From assembly GCF_008312935.1 (NCBI RefSeq), contig NZ_VSZO01000043.1, positions 62,001 to 126,000 on the forward strand: DNA of 64,000 bases, in the 5' to 3' direction. The translations under genes and the position numbers were made by a program. This DNA is from Roseiconus lacunae. GTDB taxonomy: Bacteria > Planctomycetota > Planctomycetia > Pirellulales > Pirellulaceae. Under the pieces are notes generated by a model. The model was not told the origin of the DNA. It ran no database searches and was given only the letters and a program-made list of their open reading frames with translations. Shown here in pieces: positions 47,483 to 56,715 of the stretch; positions within the stretch are counted from its first letter, which is position 1; each line of letters opens with the position of its first letter.

Positions 47483-48770
47483 AGCCGTCGTAGCGACCGA
47501 CAACGATGCAGGCGTTGTGGCCTCCAAAACCAAAGCTATTGCTCATCGCGAGTTTGACTTCCTTTGAGGCCGCGACATTGGGGGTGTAGTTGAGGTCACA
47601 CTCGGGGTCTTGGTTGTCCAAGTTGATCGTTGGGGCGATGGTTTGCGTTTCGATTGACTTGCACAAGATCACCGCTTCGATGCCACCGCTTGCGCCCAGC
47701 GAGTGACCGAGCGCGCTTTTCGTGCTACTGACGGTTGTCTTGAAGGCGTGTTCGCCGAAGACGCGTTTAATAGCTTTCGTTTCGGCGATGTCACCCAGTG
47801 GGGTGCTGGTGCCGTGGGCGTTGATGTAGTCGATTTGTTCGGGGCCAACGCCGGCGTCGGCCAGTGCCGCTGACATGGCGGCGGCGGCACCGACGCCATC
47901 GGGATCCGGCGCGGTGATGTGTCCGGCGTCGCTGGTGGTCCCATAACCGAGGACTTCACCGTAGATGTTCGCACCACGTGCGATGGCGTGATTGAGTTCT
48001 TCGAACACCAGAACTCCGGCACCTTCACCGAGGACAAATCCATCACGATCCTTGTCAAATGGTCGGCTGGCCTTGGTCGGTTCTTCGTTGCGCATCGAGA
48101 GTGCTTTCATGTTCTGAAACGCGGCCAACCCCATCCGGGTCAGAGCGGCTTCGCTGCCGCCGGTGATCACGACATCGGTTTCGTTCAGACGAATGCTACG
48201 CAGGGCGTCACCCATCGCGTTGGTGGCGCTGGCACAGGCCGTTGCGACGGCGTAGTTGGGGCCCTTCAATCCGTACGTGATCGAAATATTACCACCGGCC
48301 GCGTTGACCATCATCTTTGGAACGGTGAACGGACTCACTCGGGAAGGCCCTTTGGTCAGCATCCGTTCGATTTGGTTTTCGATTTCAACCAAGCCACCGA
48401 TACCGCTACCGAGAATCACACCGCAACGAGTGCGGTCGATCGCGTCAAAATCCAACTTCGAATCGTTGACGGCTTGGTGGCCGGCGTGGACGGCGAACTG
48501 GGTGAATCGGTCGAGGCGTTTCTCTTCGCGTGGGTCGGTGATCCCTTCGAGAGAGAAATCGTAGACTTCGCCAGCAAAATGGACTTTGTATTTTTCGGTA
48601 TCGACCAGCGTGATTTTTCCGACGCCACTTTCGCCCGCCGTCAATCGTTTCCAAAACTCTTGGACTTCGACGGCAAGGGGAGTGACGACACCGACGCCGG
48701 TGATCACGACGCGACGTTCACCTTTGTAAACGGTGGGAGTCGCGGTGGACGAATTAGATTCCTGGGCCAT
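47481..48770 (-). CDS. fabF: 3-oxoacyl-ACP synthase II
   Basis: A 429-residue KAS II. The catalytic triad is visible in the family motifs: Cys in VATACASATNAMGDAL, His in NAHGTSTPLGD and His in KSALGHSLGASGG. It condenses malonyl-ACP with acyl-ACP in fatty-acid elongation in the cytoplasm. It comes after acpP, fabG and fabD on the same strand, with gaps of 170-220 bp. Its stop codon is the edge of the dispersed repeat copy C. Confidence 0.96.
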   Translation of the reverse strand: MAQESNSSTATPTVYKGERRVVITGVGVVTPLAVEVQEFWKRLTAGESGVGKITLVDTEKYKVHFAGEVYDFSLEGITDPREEKRLDRFTQFAVHAGHQAVNDSKLDFDAIDRTRCGVILGSGIGGLVEIENQIERMLTKGPSRVSPFTVPKMMVNAAGGNISITYGLKGPNYAVATACASATNAMGDALRSIRLNETDVVITGGSEAALTRMGLAAFQNMKALSMRNEEPTKASRPFDKDRDGFVLGEGAGVLVFEELNHAIARGANIYGEVLGYGTTSDAGHITAPDPDGVGAAAAMSAALADAGVGPEQIDYINAHGTSTPLGDIAETKAIKRVFGEHAFKTTVSSTKSALGHSLGASGGIEAVILCKSIETQTIAPTINLDNQDPECDLNYTPNVAASKEVKLAMSNSFGFGGHNACIVVGRYDG

Positions 48771-48942
48771 CGTGCTGCCTGCAAGAAAGAAATCGCTTCA
48801 GGTTAACCAAGTGCCGGCGGGGTGACGTCCGGCAGTGTGCCTGAAAAAAAGAAGGGGAATTTGGCATCGAAATCGGGCGATGAGCACACCTTTAAATGGC
48901 ATGGCACATCGCCCGTCGCGAGTTCGGTTGGACGCGGTTTGC

Positions 48943-49188
48943 TTACGCGTCGTCGCCTCGAGCGTTTTCGATGAAGTCGACCGCTTCGCCGACCTTTTGG
49001 ATTTTCTCAGCGGCTTCGTCAGGAATGCTGATGTTGAACTCTTCTTCGAGTTCCATCACCAATTCGACGGTGTCGAGCGAGTCGGCGCCCAAATCGTTGA
49101 CGAATGAGGTTTCACGGGTGATTTTGTCTTTTTCGACGCCAAGCTGTTCAGCAACGATGTCGACCACGCGCTCTTCGACGGTAGCCAT
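48943..49188 (-). CDS. acpP: Acyl carrier protein
   Basis: An 81-residue acidic four-helix protein. The phosphopantetheine attachment Ser is in [13 protein letters not shown], and the C-terminal helix runs [14 protein letters not shown]. It is very similar in layout to bacterial AcpP. It carries growing acyl chains for FabF, FabG and FabD, encoded on both sides. Confidence 0.97.
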   Translation of the reverse strand: MATVEERVVDIVAEQLGVEKDKITRETSFVNDLGADSLDTVELVMELEEEFNISIPDEAAEKIQKVGEAVDFIENARGDDA

Positions 49189-49411
49189 AAGCGGTTCTCC
49201 AGTTTGTTATGTTCTTTAACAGGGAAGTTCGAATGGGAGGTGGTGTGTTCAGAGCGATGCCTGGCGAAGTGCCAAACGGTGACTTTGAACTTGGGTCAGC
49301 CGATGGAGCCCATGGACGCCTCGTTGATTCGCCGAAAAGATAGGGGAAACAAGCAAAAGGCGTCAATATCCCGGGGCCGACTATGCTCGACTTAAGCGGT
49401 CAGTTCGCAAC

Positions 49412-50179
49412 TTAGCCGGTCATTCCGCCGTCAACGACGATGGTTTGGCCGGAAATATAACCTGCGTCTTTCGAGGCCAGGAACAATACCGCCGCGGCCA
49501 CGTCCTCGGGATTTCCGACGCGTTTGGCGGGAATTGTTTTTTTGACTTCTTCAAGGATCGCGGCGGGGATCGCGTCGGTCATTTCACTGGCAATGAAGCC
49601 AGGTGCGACCGCGTTGACGGTCACGCCCCGATTGACGAGTTCTTTGCTCATCGTTCGCGTCATGCCGATCATCCCGGCCTTGCTGGCCGAGTAGTTTGCT
49701 TGGCCGGGATTGCCCATCAGGCCAGAAATGCTGGCCATGTTGATGATCCGGCCGTACTTCTTGCGTCGCATGATGCCAGCCGCGGCACGGCAGCACACGA
49801 AGCAACTTGTCAGGTTGGTCGCGATCACGCTGTCCCACTCTTCGTCACTCATCCCACGCATCGTTTTGTCGCGGGTGATGCCGGCGTTGTTGACTAGGAT
49901 GTCCAGGCGGCCGTGGTCTTCGGCGATTTTCTTGATCGCCGCGTCGGTCGCTTCGCGATCGGTCACGTCGCACGCCACGGCGATGCCTTTTCCGCCGGCC
50001 GCTTCGATCTCGCTAACCGTTGCCGCCAGCTTATCGGCATTGCGTGCCAAGCAAGCGACGGTCGCCCCGTTCATTCCCAGGGCAACGGCGACTGCCTTTC
50101 CGAGCCCCTGCGAGGCACCGGTGACGATTGCAACCTGATCGGTCAGGTCGGCTTTGAGACTCATTTCCATGGCGGGCAT
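49412..50179 (-). CDS. fabG: 3-oxoacyl-ACP reductase
   Basis: A 255-residue short-chain dehydrogenase. The NADPH-binding motif is TGASQGLGKAVAVAL; NNAGITRD, SISGLMGNPGQANYSASKAG (Ser, Tyr, Lys catalytic residues) and NAVAPGFIASEMTD are FabG-typical. It reduces 3-oxoacyl-ACP in fatty-acid synthesis. The first few codons offer two Met starts (MPAMEMSLK); the second or third could be the real one. Confidence 0.95.
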   Translation of the reverse strand: MPAMEMSLKADLTDQVAIVTGASQGLGKAVAVALGMNGATVACLARNADKLAATVSEIEAAGGKGIAVACDVTDREATDAAIKKIAEDHGRLDILVNNAGITRDKTMRGMSDEEWDSVIATNLTSCFVCCRAAAGIMRRKKYGRIINMASISGLMGNPGQANYSASKAGMIGMTRTMSKELVNRGVTVNAVAPGFIASEMTDAIPAAILEEVKKTIPAKRVGNPEDVAAAVLFLASKDAGYISGQTIVVDGGMTG

Positions 50180-50330
50180 TTGGTGTTTCTAAGTCAAGGA
50201 ATGTGTTGCCTAGATCGGTTTCTAGGCCGGCTCTTCGGATTTGGCCATCAGCCCTTTGCTGAGGCGTCACCGCGGCGTTCGCGACAATTTCGGTTCAACA
50301 ACCGCAGCGAACGTCCGTCGGCTGAGTAAG

Positions 50331-50364
50331 TCGAACCCGAACGTTTGGTCTAGGCGGCGCACTA
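50331..50364 (-). repeat. Short element anchored at the fabD stop
   Basis: Read on the minus strand from the stop: tagtgcgccgcctagacc then aaacgttcgggtt. It matches the galE and kinase ends in the same window. Confidence 0.75.
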
Positions 50365-51285
50365 GGATTCGTCACCGAACCCGTCGGTCGGAAGCTTGCG
50401 TTGGATTCGTTTCAGTGTGCCACGAAGGACTCGGCCCGTACCGGTTTCTAGGAATCCACCGATTCCGTCGTCAATCATTCGCCGGATGGAGGCTTCCCAC
50501 TGAACCGGTTCGGTGACTTGGCGGCTGAGTAATTCGCGGATCTCGTCCGCGGATTGGTGTGGTTGTGCGTCGACGTTGCTGTAGACCGGGATCTGGGTGT
50601 CTTGCATAGGCATCTCGGCCAGCGCGGCAGTCAACTTTTCGACCGCCGGTTGCATCAGCGACGTGTGGAAAGCTCCCGCGACACTCAGCCGGATGACCTT
50701 CATCGCCTTGGCTTCCAGGGCCGCTGGTTCGAGTCGATCGAGTGCGGTGGTGTGGCCAGAGACTGCGATGTTGCCGGGGCAGAGCAGGTTGGCCGGGCGA
50801 AGAACCTCGTCATCTTGGCGAACTTCGTCGCACAGCGTGGTGAGTTTATCGAGGTCCATGCCGATCACGCTCGCCATGCCGCTGCGTACGACGTCTGCGG
50901 CGGCTTGCATCGCTTCGCCACGTCGTTGGACAAGGCGAAGTGCGTCGGCAAATTCAAGTCCGCCGGCGAAGCAAACTGCGGTGTACTCGCCCAGGCTCAA
51001 ACCGGCCGCCGCGGTGACTTTCTCCAGTCGTTCGGGGTGTGCCTGTTGCAGTACGCGCGCGGCCGCCATCCCAACGGTGAACAAGGCCGGTTGGCTAAAT
51101 TCGGTTTGGTCCAGTTTCTCTGCCGGGCCTTCCTGACAGAGTTCGGCGAGGTCGTAGCCGAGGACTTCACCCGCCTGGGTGAACAAATCCTTGGCGGCGG
51201 GGTAGGTCTCGCAGAGCCATTTGCCCATGCCGACAGCCTGGGCCCCCTGTCCGGGAAAAAGAATCCCGACAGCATCGACGTCCAT
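50362..51285 (-). CDS. fabD: Malonyl-CoA:ACP transacylase
   Basis: A 307-residue FabD. The N-terminal oxyanion-hole motif is FPGQGAQAVGM. The active-site region reads GLSLGEYTAV, with Leu in place of the more common His before the nucleophilic Ser. The catalytic His is in AGAFHTSLM. It moves malonyl from CoA to ACP. The ATG at 51285 was chosen because the PGQGAQ motif normally begins ~10 residues in. The TAG stop is the first codon of the short repeated element. Confidence 0.95.
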   Translation of the reverse strand: MDVDAVGILFPGQGAQAVGMGKWLCETYPAAKDLFTQAGEVLGYDLAELCQEGPAEKLDQTEFSQPALFTVGMAAARVLQQAHPERLEKVTAAAGLSLGEYTAVCFAGGLEFADALRLVQRRGEAMQAAADVVRSGMASVIGMDLDKLTTLCDEVRQDDEVLRPANLLCPGNIAVSGHTTALDRLEPAALEAKAMKVIRLSVAGAFHTSLMQPAVEKLTAALAEMPMQDTQIPVYSNVDAQPHQSADEIRELLSRQVTEPVQWEASIRRMIDDGIGGFLETGTGRVLRGTLKRIQRKLPTDGFGDES

Positions 51286-51606
51286 TGATGTATTGCCACT
51301 AAGAGGGAGGGAAGCACGAACCCGCCTGCGACGCACGCTCATTTGGCCCCGTCGCACCGCTGGCATGCGGTCTTTCATCGGGAGATTCCTCGGGCAAGCG
51401 ACGGGACTGCTCGCTGCCATTTGCGGCGCGAAACAATTGCCCCGTACGCCCAAGGCGAACTACAACGCGGAAGCGTCGCCATCGCACGTCGGCCACAGCA
51501 GAAAGGCTGCGACGCGGTCAACACAGGCCGACAAGCGATCGGCTGCGTTCATCGATTTTTTCAGTACGCCGATGTCGCGTTTGCGGCGACTACGGTCGTT
51601 AGCGGA
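51286..51606. other. Intergenic region between fabD and rpmF
   Basis: A gap of 321 bp on a same-strand path. No plsX or fabH, which often lie here in bacteria, and no other gene was recognised. A fabD promoter is likely. Confidence 0.45.
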
Positions 51607-51789
51607 TTACTCGTCGCGGGGCTCGACCACGGTCCGGCCCATGTAGTACCCACACTTCGGGCAGATCGTGTGCGTCGGCACCGGGCTGCTGCACTGGGGG
51701 CAATATCCGATCTGACGTTTTTTAACGTGATCGTGGCTGCGACGCTTGCCGGTTCGACTATTACTGTGTTTTCGCTTTGGGACAGCCAT
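51607..51789 (-). CDS. rpmF: 50S ribosomal protein L32
   Basis: A 60-residue protein. MAVPKRKHSNSRTGKRRSHD is the standard L32 N-terminus. The Cys4 zinc ribbon is intact (CPQC and CPKC). The start at 51789 is fixed by this motif. It is the head of the fatty-acid gene row, a widespread pairing in bacteria. Confidence 0.97.
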   Translation of the reverse strand: MAVPKRKHSNSRTGKRRSHDHVKKRQIGYCPQCSSPVPTHTICPKCGYYMGRTVVEPRDE

Positions 51790-52107
51790 TGCTGTGTTTA
51801 AATAAAAGGAGGAGACGTACTGTCTGTTGTGTTTTATTTGGCCCAGCAATGTAGAAATACGTTCTCTACTTCGTCAATGCACGATTGACAGAAAGTCATT
51901 GCTTTCGCCGAGATCTGGCAAGATCGGCTGCCAGGCGGGGGCCTCCCGCTTTGCCTCGCCGGTTTCTTCGTTATCGCCAGTCGTCTCCAAACAATGCCGT
52001 GGCGGAAGCCGCCGACGGCTTTCTACCATCCCCATTTCAGAATCAGGATCAGCCGGGACGGCGTCAGCCGCGGTTTCCGACCAATCGCCGGCGCGGACGC
52101 CCGCCCG
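51790..52107. other. Intergenic region upstream of rpmF
   Basis: It contains an inverted repeat (gcgggggcctcccgc near 51936) and nothing recognisable as a gene. The rpmF promoter should be in the left part. Confidence 0.4.
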
Positions 52108-53130
52108 CTAACGACTTGGCTTTTCCGCCACCATCATTCCCAATCCCATCGGACTGGCCGCGAGATAGGTGAATTGAATCGCACCCAAACCGGCTTCGGT
52201 CATCATCTGCTGGCACTTCCTCAGGTCGCGGGCCCGGCCGCCCGGGGTGGCGAGGTGGATGGCGATGCGCCCCAGCGTTTCCTTTAAACTGGCTTTGCCG
52301 GGACCTAAGTACAAATCGGGGATCGCGACACGCCCCCCCGGACGGACCGCCCCGACAGCTTTGCGAAGTAATCCAGCGGCTTGTTCGTCTGAGTAGGCCG
52401 AAAGTACTTGCGCGAGAACCGCTAGGTCGAATTCTTGCTCGCCAAGCTCCGCCTCGGGCGGGTTCGCTTCGATGGTTTTCAAGCGACTCTGCAGCCCAAT
52501 CGATTCGGCGGTGCTGCGAGCCGATTCCAAGGGGCCGGCAAGGTCAACGGCGGTGACCGAAGATTCTGGATCGCGGTGTGCCATCGCACAGCTCCAGACC
52601 GCCGAACCGCAGCCTAGATCAAGGATCCGCAAGCCCTGCATTCCTTCGCCACCGATATCGAGGACCTCGGCCGCCTGCATCGCCGCGGAGGTATGGATCC
52701 ATTGGGTCGCCGCCAAGTCGTTGCGAAAGGACTCTGTGTCGGCTGTCGAACCGTCGTTGCTGCTCGATGCCAACTTTAGCTTTGGCAGCAGTGATTCGAA
52801 TCGGCTATCGCCAAGATCTTCGTCGTATTGGCAAAGCAAATGTCCCGCACGAGCGAGCGCGTAGTCATCGCCGTACTGTTCGACATAGCCGATCGCGACC
52901 AATCCATCGAGGACCAATTGCGCGCAGTCTTCGTTGAGCGAAAGGGCCTCGCAAAGCTCGCCGAGCGAATGCTGCTTTTCTCTTAACCGCGCCGTGATTC
53001 CGGATTGTCGGGCGGTTCGCATCAGGTGCGACGCGCCGTTGATCTGCATCCAGTCTTGGTATTGCTGGACGGTGCGATCGCCGGCGCTGCGGATCGATTG
53101 GGATTGGTCGCTTTCTTGCGGGGCACTCAT
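52108..53130 (-). CDS. SAM-dependent methyltransferase with winged-helix dimerisation domain
   Basis: A 340-residue protein of the O-methyltransferase (methyltransfer_2) build. The N-terminal ~100 residues form a winged-helix dimerisation domain (LGELCEALSLNEDCAQLVL), followed by a Rossmann methyltransferase with motif I RILDLGCGSAVW, an acidic loop VTAVDLAGPLE, and the late segment LRKAVGAVRPGGRVAIPD. The substrate is unknown; related proteins methylate hydroxyl groups of small aromatics or carotenoids. Its start overlaps the DAHP synthase stop by 4 bp (ATGA), so both are made together. Confidence 0.88.
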   Translation of the reverse strand: MSAPQESDQSQSIRSAGDRTVQQYQDWMQINGASHLMRTARQSGITARLREKQHSLGELCEALSLNEDCAQLVLDGLVAIGYVEQYGDDYALARAGHLLCQYDEDLGDSRFESLLPKLKLASSSNDGSTADTESFRNDLAATQWIHTSAAMQAAEVLDIGGEGMQGLRILDLGCGSAVWSCAMAHRDPESSVTAVDLAGPLESARSTAESIGLQSRLKTIEANPPEAELGEQEFDLAVLAQVLSAYSDEQAAGLLRKAVGAVRPGGRVAIPDLYLGPGKASLKETLGRIAIHLATPGGRARDLRKCQQMMTEAGLGAIQFTYLAASPMGLGMMVAEKPSR

Positions 53131-54140
53131 GCGTCTTCCTGGAGGGCGGCCAAGACTTTTTTGCACCGCCCCATCGTTCGCGAAAACTCGTCGAACGTCT
53201 GTGACTGATAGCCATCGCTGAGTGCGTTGGGCGGATCAGGGTGAACTTCCAAGATAATCCCGTCGGCACCGGCAGCCACGGCGGCAACGCTCATGTCGTG
53301 AACCATGTAGGTGTGCCCGGTCCCGTGTGAGGGGTCGATGATCACGGGCAGGTGCGTGCGTCGGTGCAGGTAAGGGACGCTGGCGAGCGGCAATGTGAAT
53401 CGCGTGTGTGATTCGAAGGTACGGATGCCGCGTTCGCAAAGCATCACGTGTTCGTTGCCTTCGTTGAGGATGTATTCTGCGGCGAGCAGAAACTCGTCCA
53501 TCGTGGCCGACGCGCCGCGTTTAAGTAGCACCGGTTTGCCGCTTTGGCCGACCGCTTCGAGCAGGCGGTAGTTTTGCATGTTACGCGCGCCGACTTGCAG
53601 CACGTCGGCGTAGCTGGCCACCAAGTCCACGTCGGCCGTGCCCATCACTTCGGTGAATACGGCTAGGCCGGTTTCTTCGCGGGCGGCGGCGAGAAGCTTG
53701 AGCCCCTCTTCTTTCATCCCTTGAAAGCTATACGGACTGGTGCGTGGTTTGAATGCCCCGCCGCGAAGTCCCGTTGCCCCGGCAGCCTTGACCGCGCGGG
53801 CGCTCGACATCAATTGCTCTTCACTTTCGACGCTGCAAGGACCGGCAATGAATCCGACGCTTCCCGCACCGGCAGAAAAGTCAAGAATGTCGACGCGGCT
53901 CGGTTCTGGCCGCACTTCTCGACTGGCCATCTTGTAGGGGGCCGAAATCGGTGTGACGCCACTGACGCCGGGGCTGCTTTCGATTGAGTCTTTGAAATCC
54001 GAACGCTTGTCCCCGATCGCGGCAATCACGGTTCGCTCGGTGCCAACAATGATGCTCGATTTGAGGCCCATCGATTCGACTTTCTTCGCAACCGCATCGA
54101 TTTGTTCCTGCGTCGCGTTCTGCTCCATTATCACAATCAT
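53127..54140 (-). CDS. aroF: 3-deoxy-7-phosphoheptulonate synthase (DAHP synthase, type I-beta)
   Basis: A 337-residue enzyme. Residues ~1-70 form a ferredoxin-like N-terminal domain, [17 protein letters not shown], as in the Thermotoga-type enzyme, where it senses Phe/Tyr. The barrel carries [36 protein letters not shown], and IDPSHGTGH with metal and PEP ligands. It makes the first shikimate-pathway intermediate from PEP and erythrose 4-phosphate. It is translationally coupled to a methyltransferase. Confidence 0.95.
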   Translation of the reverse strand: MIVIMEQNATQEQIDAVAKKVESMGLKSSIIVGTERTVIAAIGDKRSDFKDSIESSPGVSGVTPISAPYKMASREVRPEPSRVDILDFSAGAGSVGFIAGPCSVESEEQLMSSARAVKAAGATGLRGGAFKPRTSPYSFQGMKEEGLKLLAAAREETGLAVFTEVMGTADVDLVASYADVLQVGARNMQNYRLLEAVGQSGKPVLLKRGASATMDEFLLAAEYILNEGNEHVMLCERGIRTFESHTRFTLPLASVPYLHRRTHLPVIIDPSHGTGHTYMVHDMSVAAVAAGADGIILEVHPDPPNALSDGYQSQTFDEFSRTMGRCKKVLAALQEDA

Positions 54141-54459
54141 GGAATGATCCGGACAAAGCCGGTGGTTAGTGGGGAAAGGGACTTAAGTCATAAGATTGCC
54201 GCCAACATGCTAGCCGGAACCCGCCGAGTTCGATACTCGGTCATGTGGGATCTCGCTGGAATCGAAGGCGACGAAAGGCACGTGCAGGAAAACCGCGGTC
54301 GTTCCCGTCGCGTCATGGATCGATCGGTCCTTCGACGTTCACGGTGCAGATTGTCTGCGGGTACGTTTGCTTGCCGTGCATCGACAAGCGAGCTATCCAC
54401 ACGGCGCAATGATGCTACCGGTGGGCCCAACGCTACAGATTCCGACGATGAGAGTTTTA
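54141..54459. other. Intergenic region
   Basis: A gap of 319 bp between two minus-strand genes. I see no gene, repeat or clear hairpin. Confidence 0.4.
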
Positions 54460-56385
54460 CTACCGCGCGTAGCTTAGAAGTTGGTCGATATAGACCGTCG
54501 GGGATACTCGAAACCCGCCTACAAATGCTCGTTCAAATGGCTGTCCGCTCGAAAGCAAGCGGAAGGTCGCGTCGAGTGATTTGCGTCGATTTCGGTCAAG
54601 CATAGTCATTGCGATGGCGGTTCCAAAGGCGTCGGCCTGCTCTGGGGTCAAACGATTTTCCAGAAAGGCTTTGGCGTTTTTTACCGAGGACGCGGCTTCG
54701 GCAATCTTGGTTCGCAGTTTTGCCTGGTCCGCTCTACTTTTGGCTGTTTGCTGCATCGCGCGGGCTGAACCCAACCCCTCGGCAAACCATCGGGGGACGT
54801 CTGACCCACGACTGGCAACGGCCAGGCTAATCACCGGGCTGAGCAGCCGATCCTCGATCGCTTCCTCGTCATCTTGGCCGGTCGCAACGGTCACCAAGTA
54901 CGCGTCTTCAACGTTGTAGCTCCAGTGTGATGCCCAGTCGCTTGGAATACTGCGACGCTCGACCATCTTCGCGAATTCGCTGTAGTCGTAGCGTTTGGGG
55001 AGGACGAAGAGGGTCGCTTTCCCATGGAAGTAATCTTCGCTATTGCCGGAGCTCGCTTTGACCACCGTTTTGGCAATCGTCAGGTTGTTCTCGGCTTGCC
55101 GACCGACGAGTTCGAGGGTCGCGGGGGTCGTCGGTCCAATGACACGGAAATGTTCGGTGTGATGTTCTTCGGCGGGGCCGCTGCCGGCGAGCTTGAGGTT
55201 TTTGTCGGCGAGTTCGGCACGGCGTGAGCTGACTTCGGCACTGGTCGCATTGGCTACCCAGGCCATCCGGGCCATCACTTTGATCGGTTGTCTTTCTTCG
55301 GCATCCAACTTCGCACCTTCGTCAATCCATTTGCTGATCAACGCAATCGATTGATCGGAAAGCGGTGGGCGTCCGACTGGCATTCTTGCCCCGTCTGCGG
55401 CAGTTCCACGAAGTTTTTGAATCAACAAACTTGCTTCGCCACGCCCCGGCGTGATCACCGGGCCGCTATCACCGCCACGTAGCAAACGCGCGAACTGGTC
55501 CATTTCCAGTCCACCACGGGTTTGCATTGCGTCGATGTGACAGCCGCTGCAGTTTTCGACCAGCAGGGGGGCGACTTCGGCGGCAAAGCTGACGGTTTCG
55601 CCGCCGGATGCTTTGGTGATCGTTGGCGTTGGGGCGGCGGCCATCGCGGGCTCCCGCGTGGTTCCCGCCCCGGCAATCGTCGCATTGGGATCTTCGCCAT
55701 CAAACTTCGCCCCTTGAAGCACCCAATCTTTCAGTGTCTTCAGCTCTTCCGGTGAGACGCGACCGCCTCCACGCGGCATGTCCCCGGTTTCGATCGTTTC
55801 GATCAAACGGCTGCCGACGACATCCCCGGCGAAGACAACGACGCCTTCCGGCGGACCTTTCATCAAGACCGCATAGCTGGCCAGAGAGAATCGACCCTGG
55901 CTGCGATTGACGTGACAACTGCCACACTTGGCGGACAAAATCGGTGCGACATCGTCTTTAAAGCTGACCAAGTCACCAGCCATACCATCCGGCGACATCG
56001 GTTTTGAATCCGATGTTGCGGTTGGTCGCGAAGGCTTGCGAAACGGAGGTAGCGAGGCGCCTTCGAGTTCTAGCATTGCGTGAGTTTTCGAGAGCGCTTT
56101 TATGTGCCCGTCGATCGCATCGAACAGCTCGGGGCTGTCACTTTCGAGAATCCGGTTAACTTGATCGAGTGCCTTGCGAAGGTCTGTCTCGGCCTGGGAG
56201 ATCTTTTGTTCGAACAGATTCTTATTTGCTCGATTAATCGTCGATGACAGGTTCAGCACCATCGCACGCTGTCGTCGATCGAGTTCTGCTCCGCGACAAC
56301 CAGAAGGCACCAAGCTAAAAATCGCGGCAACCAAGGCCACGGCGACGACTGCTTTGACGAGGTGGTTGGGCACGCGAATGGACAT
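54460..56385 (-). CDS. Exported protein with two planctomycete cytochrome domains and a C-terminal peptidase-like region
   Basis: A 641-residue protein. A signal peptide (VVAVALVAAIFSLVPSG with Cys, possible lipobox) comes first, then a helical part (residues ~35-115). Two c-type cytochrome-like (PSCyt1) domains follow with heme motifs CGSCH and CSGCH, each followed by GDMPRGG or ARMPVGR and WVLQGAKFD or WIDEGAKLD. The C-terminal ~240 residues contain ATLFVLPKRYDYSEF and VPRWFAEGLG, like planctomycete DUF1570-type putative metallopeptidases, but no H-E-x-x-H is visible. Electron transfer or binding in the periplasm is likely. Role unknown. Confidence 0.85.
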   Translation of the reverse strand: MSIRVPNHLVKAVVAVALVAAIFSLVPSGCRGAELDRRQRAMVLNLSSTINRANKNLFEQKISQAETDLRKALDQVNRILESDSPELFDAIDGHIKALSKTHAMLELEGASLPPFRKPSRPTATSDSKPMSPDGMAGDLVSFKDDVAPILSAKCGSCHVNRSQGRFSLASYAVLMKGPPEGVVVFAGDVVGSRLIETIETGDMPRGGGRVSPEELKTLKDWVLQGAKFDGEDPNATIAGAGTTREPAMAAAPTPTITKASGGETVSFAAEVAPLLVENCSGCHIDAMQTRGGLEMDQFARLLRGGDSGPVITPGRGEASLLIQKLRGTAADGARMPVGRPPLSDQSIALISKWIDEGAKLDAEERQPIKVMARMAWVANATSAEVSSRRAELADKNLKLAGSGPAEEHHTEHFRVIGPTTPATLELVGRQAENNLTIAKTVVKASSGNSEDYFHGKATLFVLPKRYDYSEFAKMVERRSIPSDWASHWSYNVEDAYLVTVATGQDDEEAIEDRLLSPVISLAVASRGSDVPRWFAEGLGSARAMQQTAKSRADQAKLRTKIAEAASSVKNAKAFLENRLTPEQADAFGTAIAMTMLDRNRRKSLDATFRLLSSGQPFERAFVGGFRVSPTVYIDQLLSYAR

Positions 56386-56620
56386 GGCGACGAGTGATCG
56401 GTGGCGAGGTGAAAAGCGAGACGATGGAGAACAGCAGGTGCCTTGTCGAAAGCGAAAGCGAACCGATCGGTTTGAGCCACGGTCCGTTTATGAAGCTTAA
56501 CCGACATGCATCCCCGAGTGACAAACGCACGAGACCCCGTGGTGGGCCCAAAAAATAGGACGCCCCACAGGAAACTCCCGTTCACCGGCGGGCGAACGAC
56601 TCGGCGGCCGCAAGAAGACA
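56386..56620. other. Region upstream of the cytochrome-domain gene
   Basis: Together with the repeat that follows, this forms a 361-bp gap. No gene is seen. The promoter of the cytochrome-domain gene is expected here. Confidence 0.4.
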
Positions 56621-56700
56621 CTGGTGTTCCGGCATCATTTGAAACTGGGATCAGCCGAATGACGTTCTCCACGGTTTCGGTGCAATAATCGGAACCGGTG
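56621..56700 (-). repeat. Dispersed intergenic repeat, copy E
   Basis: Minus strand: ttccgattattgcac, then gaaaccgtggagaac, attcggctgatccc and gatgccggaacacc, the same order as in copies A to D. The 5' flank ccggttccgattattgcac is best preserved here. Confidence 0.8.
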
Positions 56701-56715
56701 CCGGTCGGCTGACAG

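Noticed and set aside
47919-48806. Long plus-strand open frame opposite fabF
   Set aside because: It is the antisense shadow of a clear KAS II gene in a high-GC codon context.
51827-52111. Plus-strand open frames between rpmF and the methyltransferase
   Set aside because: Composition is low in hydrophobics and rich in Arg/Pro/Ser, typical of chance GC-rich frames.
54188-54430. Minus-strand 80-codon frame between DAHP synthase and cytochrome-domain genes
   Set aside because: It is Arg-rich with no start signal or motif, so it was treated as noncoding.
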